64,000 nucleotides of DNA from Cupriavidus numazuensis (GCF_905397435.1 NZ_CAJPVI010000003.1:62001-126000); one strand, 5' to 3'. Shown: positions 17,391 through 26,806, counted from the first letter of the stretch. The notes: generated from the sequence alone by a model not told the origin. Numbers and translations: made by a program.

Positions 17391-17510
17391 TTTGTCTGCG
17401 GCATCCATGCCGCGGTATGACCTCCGTTTTCGCTGCACACGTTCTGGTGTCAAGGCCTGATGCCGAGTTGTTGCCGCTCATTTGTCAGGCGGGTAGCGTC
17501 CGCCCGCCGG

Positions 17511-17516
17511 TATAAT
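17511..17516 (+). promoter_or_regulatory. TATAAT -10 element directly before dnaB
   Basis: A perfect TATAAT ends 8 bases before the dnaB ATG. A transcript starting about 7 bases after it would begin at or next to the start codon, so the mRNA would be nearly leaderless. No ribosome-binding site is visible. The -35 element is weak. Confidence 0.5.
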
Positions 17517-17524
17517 CCCACCCC

Positions 17525-18916
17525 ATGAACGCGCCCGTCGCCGACCCCCAACTCGACAGTCTCAAGGTACCCCCGCATTCGATCGAGGCCGAACAATCGG
17601 TACTCGGTGGCCTGCTGCTGGACAATGCCGCCTGGGACCGTATTGCCGATTTCATCTCCGAAGCGGATTTCTACCGCTTCGACCATCGGATGATCTTCCA
17701 GAACATCGCGAAGCTGATCTCCGCCACCAAGCCGGCGGACGTGATCACGGTCTTCGAGATGTTGCAGGGGGCTGGCAAGGCCGAGGAGGTGGGCGGGCTC
17801 GCCTACCTGAACTCGCTCGCCCAGAACACGCCTAGCGCGGCCAATATCCGCCGCTACGCGGAAATCGTGCGAGAGCGCGCGGTGCTGCGCAAGCTGGTGA
17901 CGGTGGCGGATGACATCGCCTCGTCGGCGTTCGCGCCACAGGGCCGCGAAGTCCGGGAACTGCTGGATGCAGCGGAATCCAAGGTCTTCGCGATTGCCGA
18001 AGAGGGCTCGCGCGGCCAGAAGGGTTTCCAGGAAATCCAGCCGCTGCTGACGCAGGTGGTCGAGCGCATCGACGAGCTGTACCACCGTGATTCAACCACC
18101 GACGTAACGGGCGTGCCGACCGGCTTCATCGACCTCGACAAGATGACCAGCGGCATGCAGCCCGGTGACCTGATCATCGTGGCGGGCCGGCCATCGATGG
18201 GCAAGACGGCCTTCTCGCTTAACATCGGCGAACACGTGGCCGTGGAGCAGGGGCTGCCGGTTGCCGTGTTCTCGATGGAAATGGCGGGCACCCAGCTCGC
18301 CATGCGTATGCTGGGCTCGGTCGGCCGCCTCGACCAGCACCGGTTGCGTACCGGGCGATTGCTCGATGAGGACTGGCCACGCCTGACCCATGCCATCCAG
18401 CGCATGAACGACGCCCAGCTCTTCATCGACGAAACGCCGGCGCTGAACTCGATGGAACTGCGCGCCCGTTCGCGCCGGCTGGCGCGCCAGTGCGGGCAGC
18501 TGGGCCTGATCATCATCGACTACCTGCAGCTGATGTCGGGCTCCGGTGGCGGCGAGAATCGGGCGACCGAGATTTCCGAGATTTCGCGTTCGCTCAAGGG
18601 CCTCGCCAAGGAACTGAACTGCCCGGTGATCGCCCTGTCCCAGCTCAACCGAAGCCTGGAACAGCGCCCGAACAAGCGCCCTGTGATGTCCGATCTGCGT
18701 GAGTCGGGCGCCATCGAACAGGATGCCGACGTGATCCTGTTCATCTACCGCGACGAAGTCTACAACCCGGACTCGCAGGACAAGGGCACCTCCGAAATCA
18801 TCATCGGCAAGCAGCGTAACGGCCCGATCGGCACGGTGCGCCTGACCTTCCTGGGCCAGTTCACCAAGTTCGACAACTTCAGCGGCGGTCCGGCCTTCTT
18901 CGATAACGACAACTGA
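17525..18916 (+). CDS. dnaB: replicative DNA helicase
   Basis: DnaB is the hexameric 5'-3' helicase that unwinds the chromosome ahead of the polymerase. The product is 463 residues. The N-terminal DnaB domain begins near PPHSIEAEQSVLGGLLLDN. The RecA-like ATPase domain has Walker A GRPSMGKTAFS (Lys227), the Walker B region LIIIDYLQLM, and the conserved ALSQLNRSLEQR and SDLRESGAIEQDADV motifs. No intein is present. The position after rplI is conserved in related genomes. Confidence 0.97.
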   Translation: MNAPVADPQLDSLKVPPHSIEAEQSVLGGLLLDNAAWDRIADFISEADFYRFDHRMIFQNIAKLISATKPADVITVFEMLQGAGKAEEVGGLAYLNSLAQNTPSAANIRRYAEIVRERAVLRKLVTVADDIASSAFAPQGREVRELLDAAESKVFAIAEEGSRGQKGFQEIQPLLTQVVERIDELYHRDSTTDVTGVPTGFIDLDKMTSGMQPGDLIIVAGRPSMGKTAFSLNIGEHVAVEQGLPVAVFSMEMAGTQLAMRMLGSVGRLDQHRLRTGRLLDEDWPRLTHAIQRMNDAQLFIDETPALNSMELRARSRRLARQCGQLGLIIIDYLQLMSGSGGGENRATEISEISRSLKGLAKELNCPVIALSQLNRSLEQRPNKRPVMSDLRESGAIEQDADVILFIYRDEVYNPDSQDKGTSEIIIGKQRNGPIGTVRLTFLGQFTKFDNFSGGPAFFDNDN

Positions 18917-19097
18917 AGTCAAGCCTGCCTGCGAACAAGCGTCTCGTTTGCGACATATGGGCGGGCATTGAAGCAACAACCCTGTAAAATATTGCGCTTT
19001 GATGACGGCGGCTCAAAAAGCTGCTGTTGCGCGACGCATTGCGCATCCTCCAGCAACAAACCAAGCGGCGCCGTGGCGCTGCGACAAGGAACATTCC

Positions 19098-19724
19098 ATG
19101 TTCGGCCGATTCATGCCCACCGAGGGCAAGTTCTTCGAATACTTCAACCAGCATGCCGACTGCGCGGTGACCGCCGCCCATGAGCTGCAGACGCTGGTCA
19201 ATGACTTGCCCAATGCCGAGGCGCATGCCCGCCGGGTCCAGGCGACCGAAAAGAAGGCTGACCGGATCACGCACGACACCATCGACCTGCTGCACAAGAC
19301 CTTCATCACGCCGCTGGACCGCGACGAAATCCACAAGCTCATCACGACCATGGACGACATCCTGGACCTGATGGAAGACGTGGCGGAAACCATCTCGCTG
19401 TACGACGTGACCAGCCTGACCGATGAGGCGCTGCGTCTCGCCGCCATCTGCGTGCAGTGCTGCGATCAGGTCAAGATCGCCGTGGGCCTGCTCGAGGACA
19501 TGGGCAACGCCAGCACCATCCTGAAGACCGCTCAGCAGATCGACCAGCTGGAATCGGAAGCTGACCGCGTGATGCGCTCGGCCATGTCGAAGCTGTTCCG
19601 CGACGAGACCGACGTCAAGCGGCTGATCAAGCTGAAGGCCATCTACGAACAGCTCGAAACGATTACCGACAAGTGCGAGGACGTGGCCAACATCATTGAA
19701 GGCATCGTCCTGGAAAACGCCTGA
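19098..19724 (+). CDS. DUF47/PhoU-like phosphate transport regulator
   Basis: The 208-residue all-helical protein starts MFGRFMPTEGKFFEYF, as in the DUF47 (YkaA/TIGR00153) family of PhoU-like proteins. Helices contain EKKADRITHDTIDLLHKTFITPLDRDEIHKL and DLMEDVAETI, which form the metal-binding Glu/Asp clusters typical of PhoU folds. AAGGA precedes the ATG. It lies 13 bases before the Pit transporter gene; this pairing is frequent in bacteria, where the protein is thought to modulate Pit activity. Confidence 0.92.
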   Translation: MFGRFMPTEGKFFEYFNQHADCAVTAAHELQTLVNDLPNAEAHARRVQATEKKADRITHDTIDLLHKTFITPLDRDEIHKLITTMDDILDLMEDVAETISLYDVTSLTDEALRLAAICVQCCDQVKIAVGLLEDMGNASTILKTAQQIDQLESEADRVMRSAMSKLFRDETDVKRLIKLKAIYEQLETITDKCEDVANIIEGIVLENA

Positions 19725-19737
19725 AGCGGAATCGGCA

Positions 19738-20745
19738 ATGCATACCATTCAAATGAGCCTGTGGGTGATCGGCCTGCTGGTCGCGCTCGCGTTGCTGTTC
19801 GACTTCATGAACGGCTTTCACGATGCAGCCAACTCGATCGCCACGGTGGTGTCCACGGGCGTGCTCAAGCCGCACCATGCGGTGGCCATGGCGGCAATGT
19901 GCAACGTCGTCGCGATCTTCATCTTCCACCTGAAGGTGGCAGCCACCGTCGGTACCGGCACCGTAGACGTCAATATCGTTGACCACTACGTGATATTCGG
20001 TGCGCTGGTCGGGGCCATCGCGTGGAACGCGATCACGTGGTACTACGGTATTCCTTCGTCGTCATCGCATGCGCTGATCGGCGGTTTGGTCGGGGCTGCG
20101 GTGGCCAAGGCTGGCACCGGTGCACTGGTGGGCAACGGCCTGCTGAAGACCGTCGCCTTCATCGTGATCTCGCCGCTGCTGGGTCTCATCCTCGGCTCGC
20201 TGATGATGGTGATCGTGGGCTGGACCTTCTTCCGTACGCCGCCGTCGCGCGTGGACCGCTGGTTCCGTCGGCTGCAGCTCGCCTCGGCATCGCTGTACAG
20301 CCTCGGCCACGGCGGCAATGACGCGCAGAAGACCATCGGCATCATCTGGATGCTGCTGATCGCCAGCGGCCATGTCGCGGCGGGCGGCGAACCGCCGGTG
20401 TGGGTGATCGTGAGCTGCTACGTGGCGATTGGCATGGGCACGCTGTTCGGCGGCTGGCGGATCGTGCGGACCATGGGTCAGAAGATCACCAAGCTGAAGC
20501 CCGTCGGCGGCTTCTGTGCCGAAACCGGTGGCGCGATTACGCTGTTCATCGCGTCTGCCCTGGGTGTGCCGGTGTCAACCACGCACACCATTACCGGCGC
20601 CATCGTCGGTGTGGGCTCCGCGCAGAAGATGTCGGCGGTTCGTTGGGGCGTGGCCGGCAATATCGTCTGGGCCTGGGTGCTGACCATTCCGGCGTCCGCG
20701 TTCATGTCCGCGATTGCTTGGTGGGTCGGCCGCCACATCCTGTAA
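19738..20745 (+). CDS. pitA: low-affinity inorganic phosphate transporter, Pit family
   Basis: This inner-membrane carrier imports metal-phosphate with protons. The product is 335 residues with about ten hydrophobic segments. Both internally repeated signature motifs are present: FMNGFHDAANSIATVVSTG in the first half and LGHGGNDAQKTIGII in the second. VPVSTTHTITGAIVG matches the C-terminal conserved region. It is cotranscribed with the PhoU-like gene and followed by an intrinsic terminator. It is shorter than E. coli PitA (about 500 residues), as is usual for the DUF47-linked branch; the symbol is therefore provisional. Confidence 0.88.
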   Translation: MHTIQMSLWVIGLLVALALLFDFMNGFHDAANSIATVVSTGVLKPHHAVAMAAMCNVVAIFIFHLKVAATVGTGTVDVNIVDHYVIFGALVGAIAWNAITWYYGIPSSSSHALIGGLVGAAVAKAGTGALVGNGLLKTVAFIVISPLLGLILGSLMMVIVGWTFFRTPPSRVDRWFRRLQLASASLYSLGHGGNDAQKTIGIIWMLLIASGHVAAGGEPPVWVIVSCYVAIGMGTLFGGWRIVRTMGQKITKLKPVGGFCAETGGAITLFIASALGVPVSTTHTITGAIVGVGSAQKMSAVRWGVAGNIVWAWVLTIPASAFMSAIAWWVGRHIL

Positions 20746-20771
20746 GGCTGGGCGGATATCCGCGTATGAAG

Positions 20772-20799
20772 AAAAGCCAGGCACTTGCCTGGCTTTTTT
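20772..20799 (+). terminator. intrinsic terminator after pit
   Basis: The hairpin AAGCCAGGC-ACTT-GCCTGGCTT with A- and T-rich flanks lies 26 bases past the pit stop. Its symmetry lets it also serve the convergent lipoprotein gene. Confidence 0.88.
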
Positions 20800-20818
20800 G
20801 TCGTTCAGAGGGGGGGCG

Positions 20819-21502
20819 CTATTTGTTGGCGAAGGCCGCGATCGGATCGTCGTCGACAGCCGGGACGGGGTCAGGTGGCGCAGCGGGAGGCACTGGTGTC
20901 GGGACAGGACCGGCGGGCTGAACCGGCAGCGGCTGGTTGACGGCCGCCACCACGCGGCGCGCGCCGTTGTATCGCGATGCCCAGTAGGGCTTGCCCATGT
21001 CCTCGAGCCGCACCGTGCCGCCGGTGGACGGCGCGTGCACGAAGCGGTTCTGGCCGACGTAGATGCCGACATGGGAATTGGCGCGACCCGTGGTATTGAA
21101 GAAGACCAGGTCGCCCGAGGCCACCTCGCTGCGGTCAAGCGCCGAGCCGCGCGCGCCCATGGCCTCGGTGGTGCGCGGCAGGTTGACGTCGGCTGCGCGG
21201 GCGACCACGTATCGCACCAGGCCGCTGCAGTCGAAGCCGCTGTCCGGCGTATTGCCGCCGTAGCGGTATGGCGTGCCGACCAGCGACATGGCCTGGATCG
21301 AAATTTCTTCCAGTCCCGCGCTCGGGTCGATCATCGGCTTGCCCGGCGTGCGGGGCAGACCGGCATGGCGGGAGGTCGGTGCGCCGGCGCAGGCCGCCAG
21401 CAGCAGTGCGGCGGCGCATACCAGCGGCAGCCGTGCCCTGGCGGGAACCGCGGGCACGCGCAGCTGGATGGCACGAAGGGCAGGAAAACGGCGCGAAGGC
21501 AT
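20819..21502 (-). CDS. NlpC/P60 family lipoprotein, probable peptidoglycan endopeptidase
   Basis: This is predicted to cut peptide stems in the cell wall from the periplasm. The protein is 227 residues. A long N-terminus ends in the lipobox LLAAC. The NlpC/P60 domain follows with the catalytic cysteine in GFDCSGLVRY, histidine in ANSHVGIYVG and a second histidine in RFVHAP. YRYGGNTPDSGFDC is the classic start. The tail is proline-rich (about residues 190-220). The start at 21502 is chosen because the signal peptide then has a basic n-region; the ribosome-binding site is weak. It lies 41 bases after an exported unknown protein on the same strand. Confidence 0.9.
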   Translation of the reverse strand: MPSRRFPALRAIQLRVPAVPARARLPLVCAAALLLAACAGAPTSRHAGLPRTPGKPMIDPSAGLEEISIQAMSLVGTPYRYGGNTPDSGFDCSGLVRYVVARAADVNLPRTTEAMGARGSALDRSEVASGDLVFFNTTGRANSHVGIYVGQNRFVHAPSTGGTVRLEDMGKPYWASRYNGARRVVAAVNQPLPVQPAGPVPTPVPPAAPPDPVPAVDDDPIAAFANK

Positions 21503-21543
21503 CCTTACTGGGTCGGTCGCCAGCCCAGACCCGGATCCGTTCG

Positions 21544-21996
21544 CTACCAGCGCAACTGTGCGTCGCGGCTGCCGGTGCCGATCTTGATGGTCTTGGTCTG
21601 GCCCTTGTAACTGGCCTCGATATTGTAGCTGCCTTCTGGCGCACGTATGAGGCAGCGTGGGCCCGCGGCGCGGAACGTGGCAATTTCCTGCTCGTCGCGC
21701 AACAGGCGCACGGCGACGTCCGACAGGAATTCGCCGTTGCTGCCCTGCGTGAACAGGATGCCCATGTTGAAATTCTTTTCCAGGTCGGCCAATGCCTTGC
21801 GTTCGTCTTCGGCGATGCCGCCGCAGACATAGCTCACCGGGCCCATGGTGCGGATCACCATTTCGTCGGCCGCGTGTGCGGGCCGCCATGCGGTGCCCAG
21901 CGCCATGCCCGCGGCAGCCAGTGCGGCGAGTGCCAGCATGCGCTTGCGGTGCTGAAGGCGCAGCGTAGCCGGGACGCGCGGTTGCTGAGGGCTCAT
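21544..21996 (-). CDS. exported hypothetical protein (150 aa)
   Basis: An AGGAGG ribosome-binding site precedes the ATG by 5 bases. The first 43 residues form a signal peptide ending AWRPAHA. The mature part contains MGPVSYVCGGIAEDERKAL, with a cysteine, and a later cysteine in AGPRCLIRAPEGSYNIEASYKGQ that could pair with it. The EGSYNIEASYKGQTKTI stretch looks like a beta-sandwich (carboxypeptidase-regulatory or transthyretin-like) fold. I do not recognise a named family. The gene lies just upstream of the NlpC/P60 lipoprotein gene, suggesting an envelope role. Confidence 0.75.
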   Translation of the reverse strand: MSPQQPRVPATLRLQHRKRMLALAALAAAGMALGTAWRPAHAADEMVIRTMGPVSYVCGGIAEDERKALADLEKNFNMGILFTQGSNGEFLSDVAVRLLRDEQEIATFRAAGPRCLIRAPEGSYNIEASYKGQTKTIKIGTGSRDAQLRW

Positions 21997-22110
21997 CGAC
22001 GCCTCCTGTCGGGCAATCTCACAGCGAACGGGACAAGCGCCCGCGGCCCGTGGGCCGGGGAGCGAACCAGGTCCGCCGGCCGGACCTGGTGGCCCGGCCG
22101 GCGGCAAGCC

Positions 22111-23814
22111 TTACAGTACGTCGCCAGCGTGATCGGCCAGGCGCGAGCGCTCGCCGCGCGCCAGCGTGATATGGCCGCTGTGGCTCCAGCCCTTGAAGCG
22201 GTCCACCACGTAGGTCAGGCCAGACGAACCTTCGGTCAGGTACGGCGTATCGATCTGCGCGATATTGCCGAGGCAGATGATTTTGGTGCCCGGGCCTGCG
22301 CGCGTGACCAGCGTCTTCATCTGCTTGGGCGTCAGGTTCTGCGCTTCATCGATGATGACGAACTTGTTGACGAAGGTGCGGCCGCGCATGAAGTTCATGC
22401 TCTTGACCTTGATGCGCGAGCGGATCAGTTCCTGCGTCGCGGCGCGGCCCCATTCGCCGGCGCTGTCGTCGCTCTTCTGCAGGACTTCGAGGTTGTCGTC
22501 GAACGCCCCCATCCACGGCTGCATCTTTTCTTCCTCGGTACCGGGCAGGAAGCCGATGTCCTCGCCGACCGGCACGGTGGCGCGGGTGACGATGATCTCG
22601 TTGTACAGCTTCTGGTCGAGCACTTGCTCTAGCCCAGCCGCCAGCGCGAGCAGCGTCTTGCCGGTGCCGGCTTGGCCCAGCAGCGTGACGAAGTCGATGT
22701 CCGGGTTCATCAGCAGGTTCAGCGCGAAGTTCTGCTCGCGGTTGCGGGCCGTCACGCTCCACACATTGTTCTTGTGGTGCGTGTAGTCCTTGAGCGTCTG
22801 CAGCAGCGCGGTCTTGCCGTTGATTTCCTTGACCTGCGCATAGAGCGGCAGGCTGCCGTCCACCGGCTCCAGGTAGACGAACTGGTTGACCAGGAAGGAG
22901 GGCACGAGGGGGCCGGTCAGGCGATAGAACATCGCGCCGGTCTTCGGGTCCTGCCAGCTTTCCACGCCCTTGCCGTGCTTGGCCCAGAAGTCGCTGGGCA
23001 ACTGCATCACGCCTGCGTAGAGCAGGTCCTTGTCTTCGAGAACCTGGTCGTTGTAGTAGTCCTCGGCCGGCAGTCCCAGGGCGCGCGCCTTGATGCGCAT
23101 GTTGATGTCTTTCGACACCAGCACGACCTGGCGCTCGGGGTACTGCTGCTGCAGCGCGCTGACCACGCCCAGGATCTGGTTGTCGGCTTTGCCTTGCGGC
23201 AGGCCTTCGGGCAGCTTGATGTCGTTGAGCTTGGTCTGGAAGAACAGCTTGCCCTGCGCGTCGCGGTTGCCGAGCTTCGCCAGCGGCAGGCCGTCATCGA
23301 GCACGCCGCCGGTGCCGCTCACCAGCGAGTCGAGCGTGCGGCTGACCGTGCGCGCATTGCGCGCGACTTCGCTCATGCCCTTCTTGTGGTTGTCGAGCTC
23401 TTCGAGCGTCATCATCGGCAGATAGACGTCGTGCTCTTCAAAGCGGAACAGCGAACTCGGGTCGTGCATCAGGACGTTAGTGTCGAGCACGAACAGCTTG
23501 CTCGGACCTTCGGCCTTGCGTGCGCGTCGCGTCGGGCCGGCAGCCGGTTTGACCAGGCTGACCGGCGGCGTAGCGGCGGGCGTTGCGGGAACTTCTTGCG
23601 TAGGAGTCGAACGGGCGCGGGTGCCACCGGCGGCGCGCGCCTTGACGGCGGGCGCCTGTGTTTCGCCGGTTTCCAGCAATGCCACGCGTTCGAGTGCCGG
23701 CACAGGTTTCTTCCCCTGTGCGACGGCTTTGGCCTTGGGCACCGCAGTGACCGGAGCGAACTCGCTCGGATCCAGCAATTGGGCAGGCTTGGCGGGCATG
23801 GTAGGCAGCGGCAT
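22111..23814 (-). CDS. PIN domain-PhoH family ATPase (PhoH2-like)
   Basis: The 567-residue protein has three parts. The first 115 residues are a low-complexity Pro/Ala/Lys region. A PIN nuclease domain follows (LFVLDTNVLMHDP, LPMMTLEELDNHKKG, then acidic residues in VVLVSKDINMRIKA). The PhoH ATPase domain has Walker A GQAGTGKTLLALA, the TRATVPVGEDIGFLPGT motif and Walker B KFVIIDEAQNLTPKQMKTL. PIN-PhoH fusions (PhoH2) are ribonuclease-helicases linked to RNA processing and stress. GAAAGGAAAG precedes the ATG. Confidence 0.92.
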   Translation of the reverse strand: MPLPTMPAKPAQLLDPSEFAPVTAVPKAKAVAQGKKPVPALERVALLETGETQAPAVKARAAGGTRARSTPTQEVPATPAATPPVSLVKPAAGPTRRARKAEGPSKLFVLDTNVLMHDPSSLFRFEEHDVYLPMMTLEELDNHKKGMSEVARNARTVSRTLDSLVSGTGGVLDDGLPLAKLGNRDAQGKLFFQTKLNDIKLPEGLPQGKADNQILGVVSALQQQYPERQVVLVSKDINMRIKARALGLPAEDYYNDQVLEDKDLLYAGVMQLPSDFWAKHGKGVESWQDPKTGAMFYRLTGPLVPSFLVNQFVYLEPVDGSLPLYAQVKEINGKTALLQTLKDYTHHKNNVWSVTARNREQNFALNLLMNPDIDFVTLLGQAGTGKTLLALAAGLEQVLDQKLYNEIIVTRATVPVGEDIGFLPGTEEEKMQPWMGAFDDNLEVLQKSDDSAGEWGRAATQELIRSRIKVKSMNFMRGRTFVNKFVIIDEAQNLTPKQMKTLVTRAGPGTKIICLGNIAQIDTPYLTEGSSGLTYVVDRFKGWSHSGHITLARGERSRLADHAGDVL

Positions 23815-23932
23815 GCTTGGCTTTCCTTTCAGGGGGACAAGATGGGGGCGGAACTATCCGTGTGGCAACTCGCAAGAAGAATGCCAGCGGCCACCGGGGC
23901 ATGCACGCGCGAGGCACCCGGGGCATCGGATA

Positions 23933-23973
23933 AACAAAAAAGCCGCCAGCCCTGCGGTACAGGTTTGGCGGCT
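23933..23973 (-). terminator. intrinsic terminator downstream of peroxiredoxin gene
   Basis: On the minus strand, the stem AGCCGCCA/TGGCGGCT with a 17-base loop is followed by a T-run (TTTTTTGTTTA). It separates the peroxiredoxin gene from phoH. Confidence 0.8.
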
Positions 23974-24190
23974 TGCTTGCGGACCTGCGACACGGCAGGT
24001 CCGCTACCGGCCTGCGGCGCGAACCGCCTGGGCCAGGAAGTCGAATCAGCGTGGCATCCGGAATCTGAACTCATTACGGCCCAATGTATCCGAAGGTTTT
24101 CGGTTTGGCAATTGCCAGTCACGCGGGGTGGGCGTGGTGTCGCGGCAATGCCAATCGGCTTGCGTTGCCGGAGGCCATGCAGATGATGTT

Positions 24191-24658
24191 TCAGAGACCG
24201 CGAACCATCTCCAGCACCTCATCCACATGGTTGGGTACCTTGATGCCGCGCAGCTCGTGGCGCAGGATGCCCTTGCCGTCAACGATGAAAGTACTGCGTT
24301 CGACGCCGCGATGCTCCTTGCCATACAGCTTTTTCATCTTCATGACATCGAAGAGATTGCACACGGCTTCGTCCGGATCCGAGATCAGTTCGAACGGCAG
24401 TTCGAGTTTCGCCTTGAAATTTTCGTGCGAGCGCAGGCTGTCGCGCGAGATGCCGAACACGGTCACGCCGGCCTTCACGAAATCATCGTGCTGGTCGCGG
24501 AAGTTCATGGCCTCGGTCGTGCAGCCGGGGGTGTTGTCCTTCGGATAGAAGTACAGCACCACGGTCTTGCCGCGGTGCTCGGACAGGCGGAAGGTGCCGT
24601 CGTCACCAGTGACCGGTGCGCTGAAGTCGGGCACTGCCTTGTTGAGACTGACTGTCAT
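24191..24658 (-). CDS. bcp: thioredoxin-dependent peroxiredoxin, Bcp/PrxQ family
   Basis: This cytoplasmic thiol peroxidase reduces hydrogen peroxide and organic peroxides. The 155-residue protein has the peroxidatic cysteine motif PKDNTPGCTTEA (Cys46). Many PrxQ proteins have the resolving cysteine five residues later; here that position is Met (CTTEAM). A second cysteine lies in PDEAVCNLFDV, as in the PrxQ subgroup that resolves through a more distant residue. The start at 24658 gives the usual N-terminus. It stands alone on the minus strand and has its own terminator. Confidence 0.93.
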   Translation of the reverse strand: MTVSLNKAVPDFSAPVTGDDGTFRLSEHRGKTVVLYFYPKDNTPGCTTEAMNFRDQHDDFVKAGVTVFGISRDSLRSHENFKAKLELPFELISDPDEAVCNLFDVMKMKKLYGKEHRGVERSTFIVDGKGILRHELRGIKVPNHVDEVLEMVRGL

Positions 24659-24818
24659 TGTTATGGCTCCAGGGGAGGGGCGGTGTCGGAGACGCTGCGA
24701 GAGTCTGGACGAAGGCGGCACGGGTAGCGCGCCTGCGTCACGGAAGGGGCAGATTGGGGCGGGCGGGCAAACTTCAAGCGTGGCGTACCCTTAACTTTCC
24801 CTGGCGGCCAATGACGGC

Positions 24819-25208
24819 TCAGTTGCCTGCGGCTTCCGGCTCCAGCAGCAGCACGGCCGCGACCTTGCGCCCTTCCGCCATCAGGATATTGTAAGTGCGG
24901 CATGCGGCCTGCATGTCCATGGCGTCGACCCCGACATGCTTGCGGGCGAGCGAGGCGGTCAGGCGCGGATGGGGGAAGCGCAGGCGCGAGCCAGTGCCCA
25001 GCAGCACGACTTCGGGCCCGAGTTCGGCCAGCGCCTCGAAGTGGGCGGGTTCGAGGTCTTCGAAGCGCTCCACCGGCCAGGGGCGGACCTCGCCCTCCGG
25101 CAGTACCAGGACGGAATTCGTGTGACGTATCAGGTTGATTTCAATGTAATCAGGCCCGTAGGCCGTGACGGTATTGAGCGACTGTGGCTGGTCGGCGTGG
25201 AGTTTCAA
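24819..25208 (-). CDS. Mth938-like domain (DUF498) protein
   Basis: The 129-residue protein has the Mth938-like fold shared with mitochondrial NDUFAF3. Motifs include YIEINLIRHTNSVLVLPEGEV, VVLLGTGSRLRFP and GVDAMDMQAACRTYNILMAEGR, the last being the most conserved segment. A TTG start is used because the family N-terminus begins here; the frame upstream shows no similarity. The bacterial role is unknown, although genomic links to membrane protein insertion have been described. It diverges from alaA. Confidence 0.85.
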   Translation of the reverse strand: MKLHADQPQSLNTVTAYGPDYIEINLIRHTNSVLVLPEGEVRPWPVERFEDLEPAHFEALAELGPEVVLLGTGSRLRFPHPRLTASLARKHVGVDAMDMQAACRTYNILMAEGRKVAAVLLLEPEAAGN

Positions 25209-25473
25209 TTGGGGGTCCCGGAGGCGGCCTGGCTGGCGCAGCGATGCCTTCCGCGGGGCGGATGGCCGGCAGCGCGGGCAGGCAGCGGGTTGGCGGCAGG
25301 CTGCAGGCGCTGGCGGCGGGTATCCCCGAGGCACGCTGCAATGCAAGAATTGCTGCCGAAGTCTGTCATAATCCGATAAATTATAGCTTTTGCCTCCGTG
25401 TCTGCCACATTCGCGGCATGACTGCGTTGCAGCGCAACGGACGGCGCCCCCGAGACACTCCATCCGGATTCCC

Positions 25474-26757
25474 ATGTTCGCTGCCGCCGACGCGGCAGTT
25501 TTCGCCTCCGCCGATATCGCCGTGAAACCCATCCAGAAATCCAACAAACTCAATAACGTTTGCTACGACATCCGCGGCCCGGTGCTGGAAAAGGCCAAGC
25601 AGATGGAGGAAGAGGGACACAAGATCATCAAGCTGAATATCGGCAACCTGGCCGTATTCGGTTTCGATGCCCCGGAGGAAATTCAGCAGGACATGATGCG
25701 CAACCTGCCGAATTCGGCGGGCTATTCGGATTCCAAGGGCATCTTCGCCGCGCGCAAGGCGATCATGCACTACACCCAGCAGAAGAATATCCAGGGCGTC
25801 GGCCTGGAAGACATCTACGTGGGCAACGGTGCGTCCGAACTGATCGTGATGGCAGTCAACGCGCTGCTCAACAGCGGCGACGAAGTCCTGGTGCCGGCAC
25901 CGGACTACCCGCTGTGGACGGCGGCGGTGAGCCTCTCGGGTGGCACGCCGGTCCACTATATCTGCGACGAGTCCAACGAGTGGATGCCTGATCCGGCCGA
26001 TATCCGCGCCCGCATCACGCCGCATACCAAGGGCATCGTCATCATCAACCCGAACAACCCGACCGGCGCGCTGTACTCGGACGAGTTGCTGCTCGAGATC
26101 GTCGCGATCGCGCGCGAGCACGGGCTGATCATCTTTGCCGACGAGATCTACGACAAGGTCCTGTACGACGGCAACGTCCACACCTCGATCGCCTCGCTGT
26201 CGACGGACGTGCTGACGGTGACGTTCAATGGCCTGTCGAAGAACTACCGTTCGTGCGGCTACCGCGCCGGCTGGATGGTGGTGTCGGGCGACAAGCGTCC
26301 GGCGCTCGACTATATCGAGGGCCTGAACATGCTGTCCTCGATGCGCCTGTGTGCGAACGTGCCGGGGCAGTGGGCCATCCAGACCGCGCTGGGCGGCTAC
26401 CAGAGCATCAACGACCTGGTGGCCGAAGGCGGTCGCCTGCGCCGCCAGCGCGACCTGGCTTATGAGCTGATCACCGCGATTCCCGGCGTGAGCTGCGTCA
26501 AGCCCAAGGCCGCGCTGTACCTGTTCCCGAAGCTGGACCTGTCGATGTACCCGGTGCAGGACGACCAGGAGTTCATTTACGAACTGCTGCAGGAGTCCAA
26601 GGTGCTGCTGGTGCAGGGATCCGGCTTCAACTGGGACAAGCCGGATCATTTCCGGATCGTATTCCTGCCGCACGAGGAAGATCTGCGCGAGGCAATCAAC
26701 CGTATCGCGCGCTTCCTGGAGGCGTACCGAAAACGCCACGGCAAGGTGGCTGCCTGA
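25474..26757 (+). CDS. alaA: alanine aminotransferase (AlaA type)
   Basis: A fold-type I PLP enzyme that makes alanine from pyruvate with glutamate as donor. The core is very close to E. coli AlaA/YfbQ: KSNKLNNVCYDIRGPVLEKA, KLNIGNLAVFGFDAP, NPNNPTGALYS, then the PLP lysine motif FNGLSKNYRSCGYRAGW. The ATG at 25474 gives 427 residues with an extra N-terminus of 16; a GTG at 25522 (VKPIQKSNKLN) matches E. coli's start better and may be the true one. It is 49 bases before hom, so amino-acid genes are clustered here. Confidence 0.93.
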   Translation: MFAAADAAVFASADIAVKPIQKSNKLNNVCYDIRGPVLEKAKQMEEEGHKIIKLNIGNLAVFGFDAPEEIQQDMMRNLPNSAGYSDSKGIFAARKAIMHYTQQKNIQGVGLEDIYVGNGASELIVMAVNALLNSGDEVLVPAPDYPLWTAAVSLSGGTPVHYICDESNEWMPDPADIRARITPHTKGIVIINPNNPTGALYSDELLLEIVAIAREHGLIIFADEIYDKVLYDGNVHTSIASLSTDVLTVTFNGLSKNYRSCGYRAGWMVVSGDKRPALDYIEGLNMLSSMRLCANVPGQWAIQTALGGYQSINDLVAEGGRLRRQRDLAYELITAIPGVSCVKPKAALYLFPKLDLSMYPVQDDQEFIYELLQESKVLLVQGSGFNWDKPDHFRIVFLPHEEDLREAINRIARFLEAYRKRHGKVAA

Positions 26758-26806
26758 TCGGGCGGCCGCTGCAAACCATCCTTAGCAACCTAGAGTCAGA
26801 TTGTCC

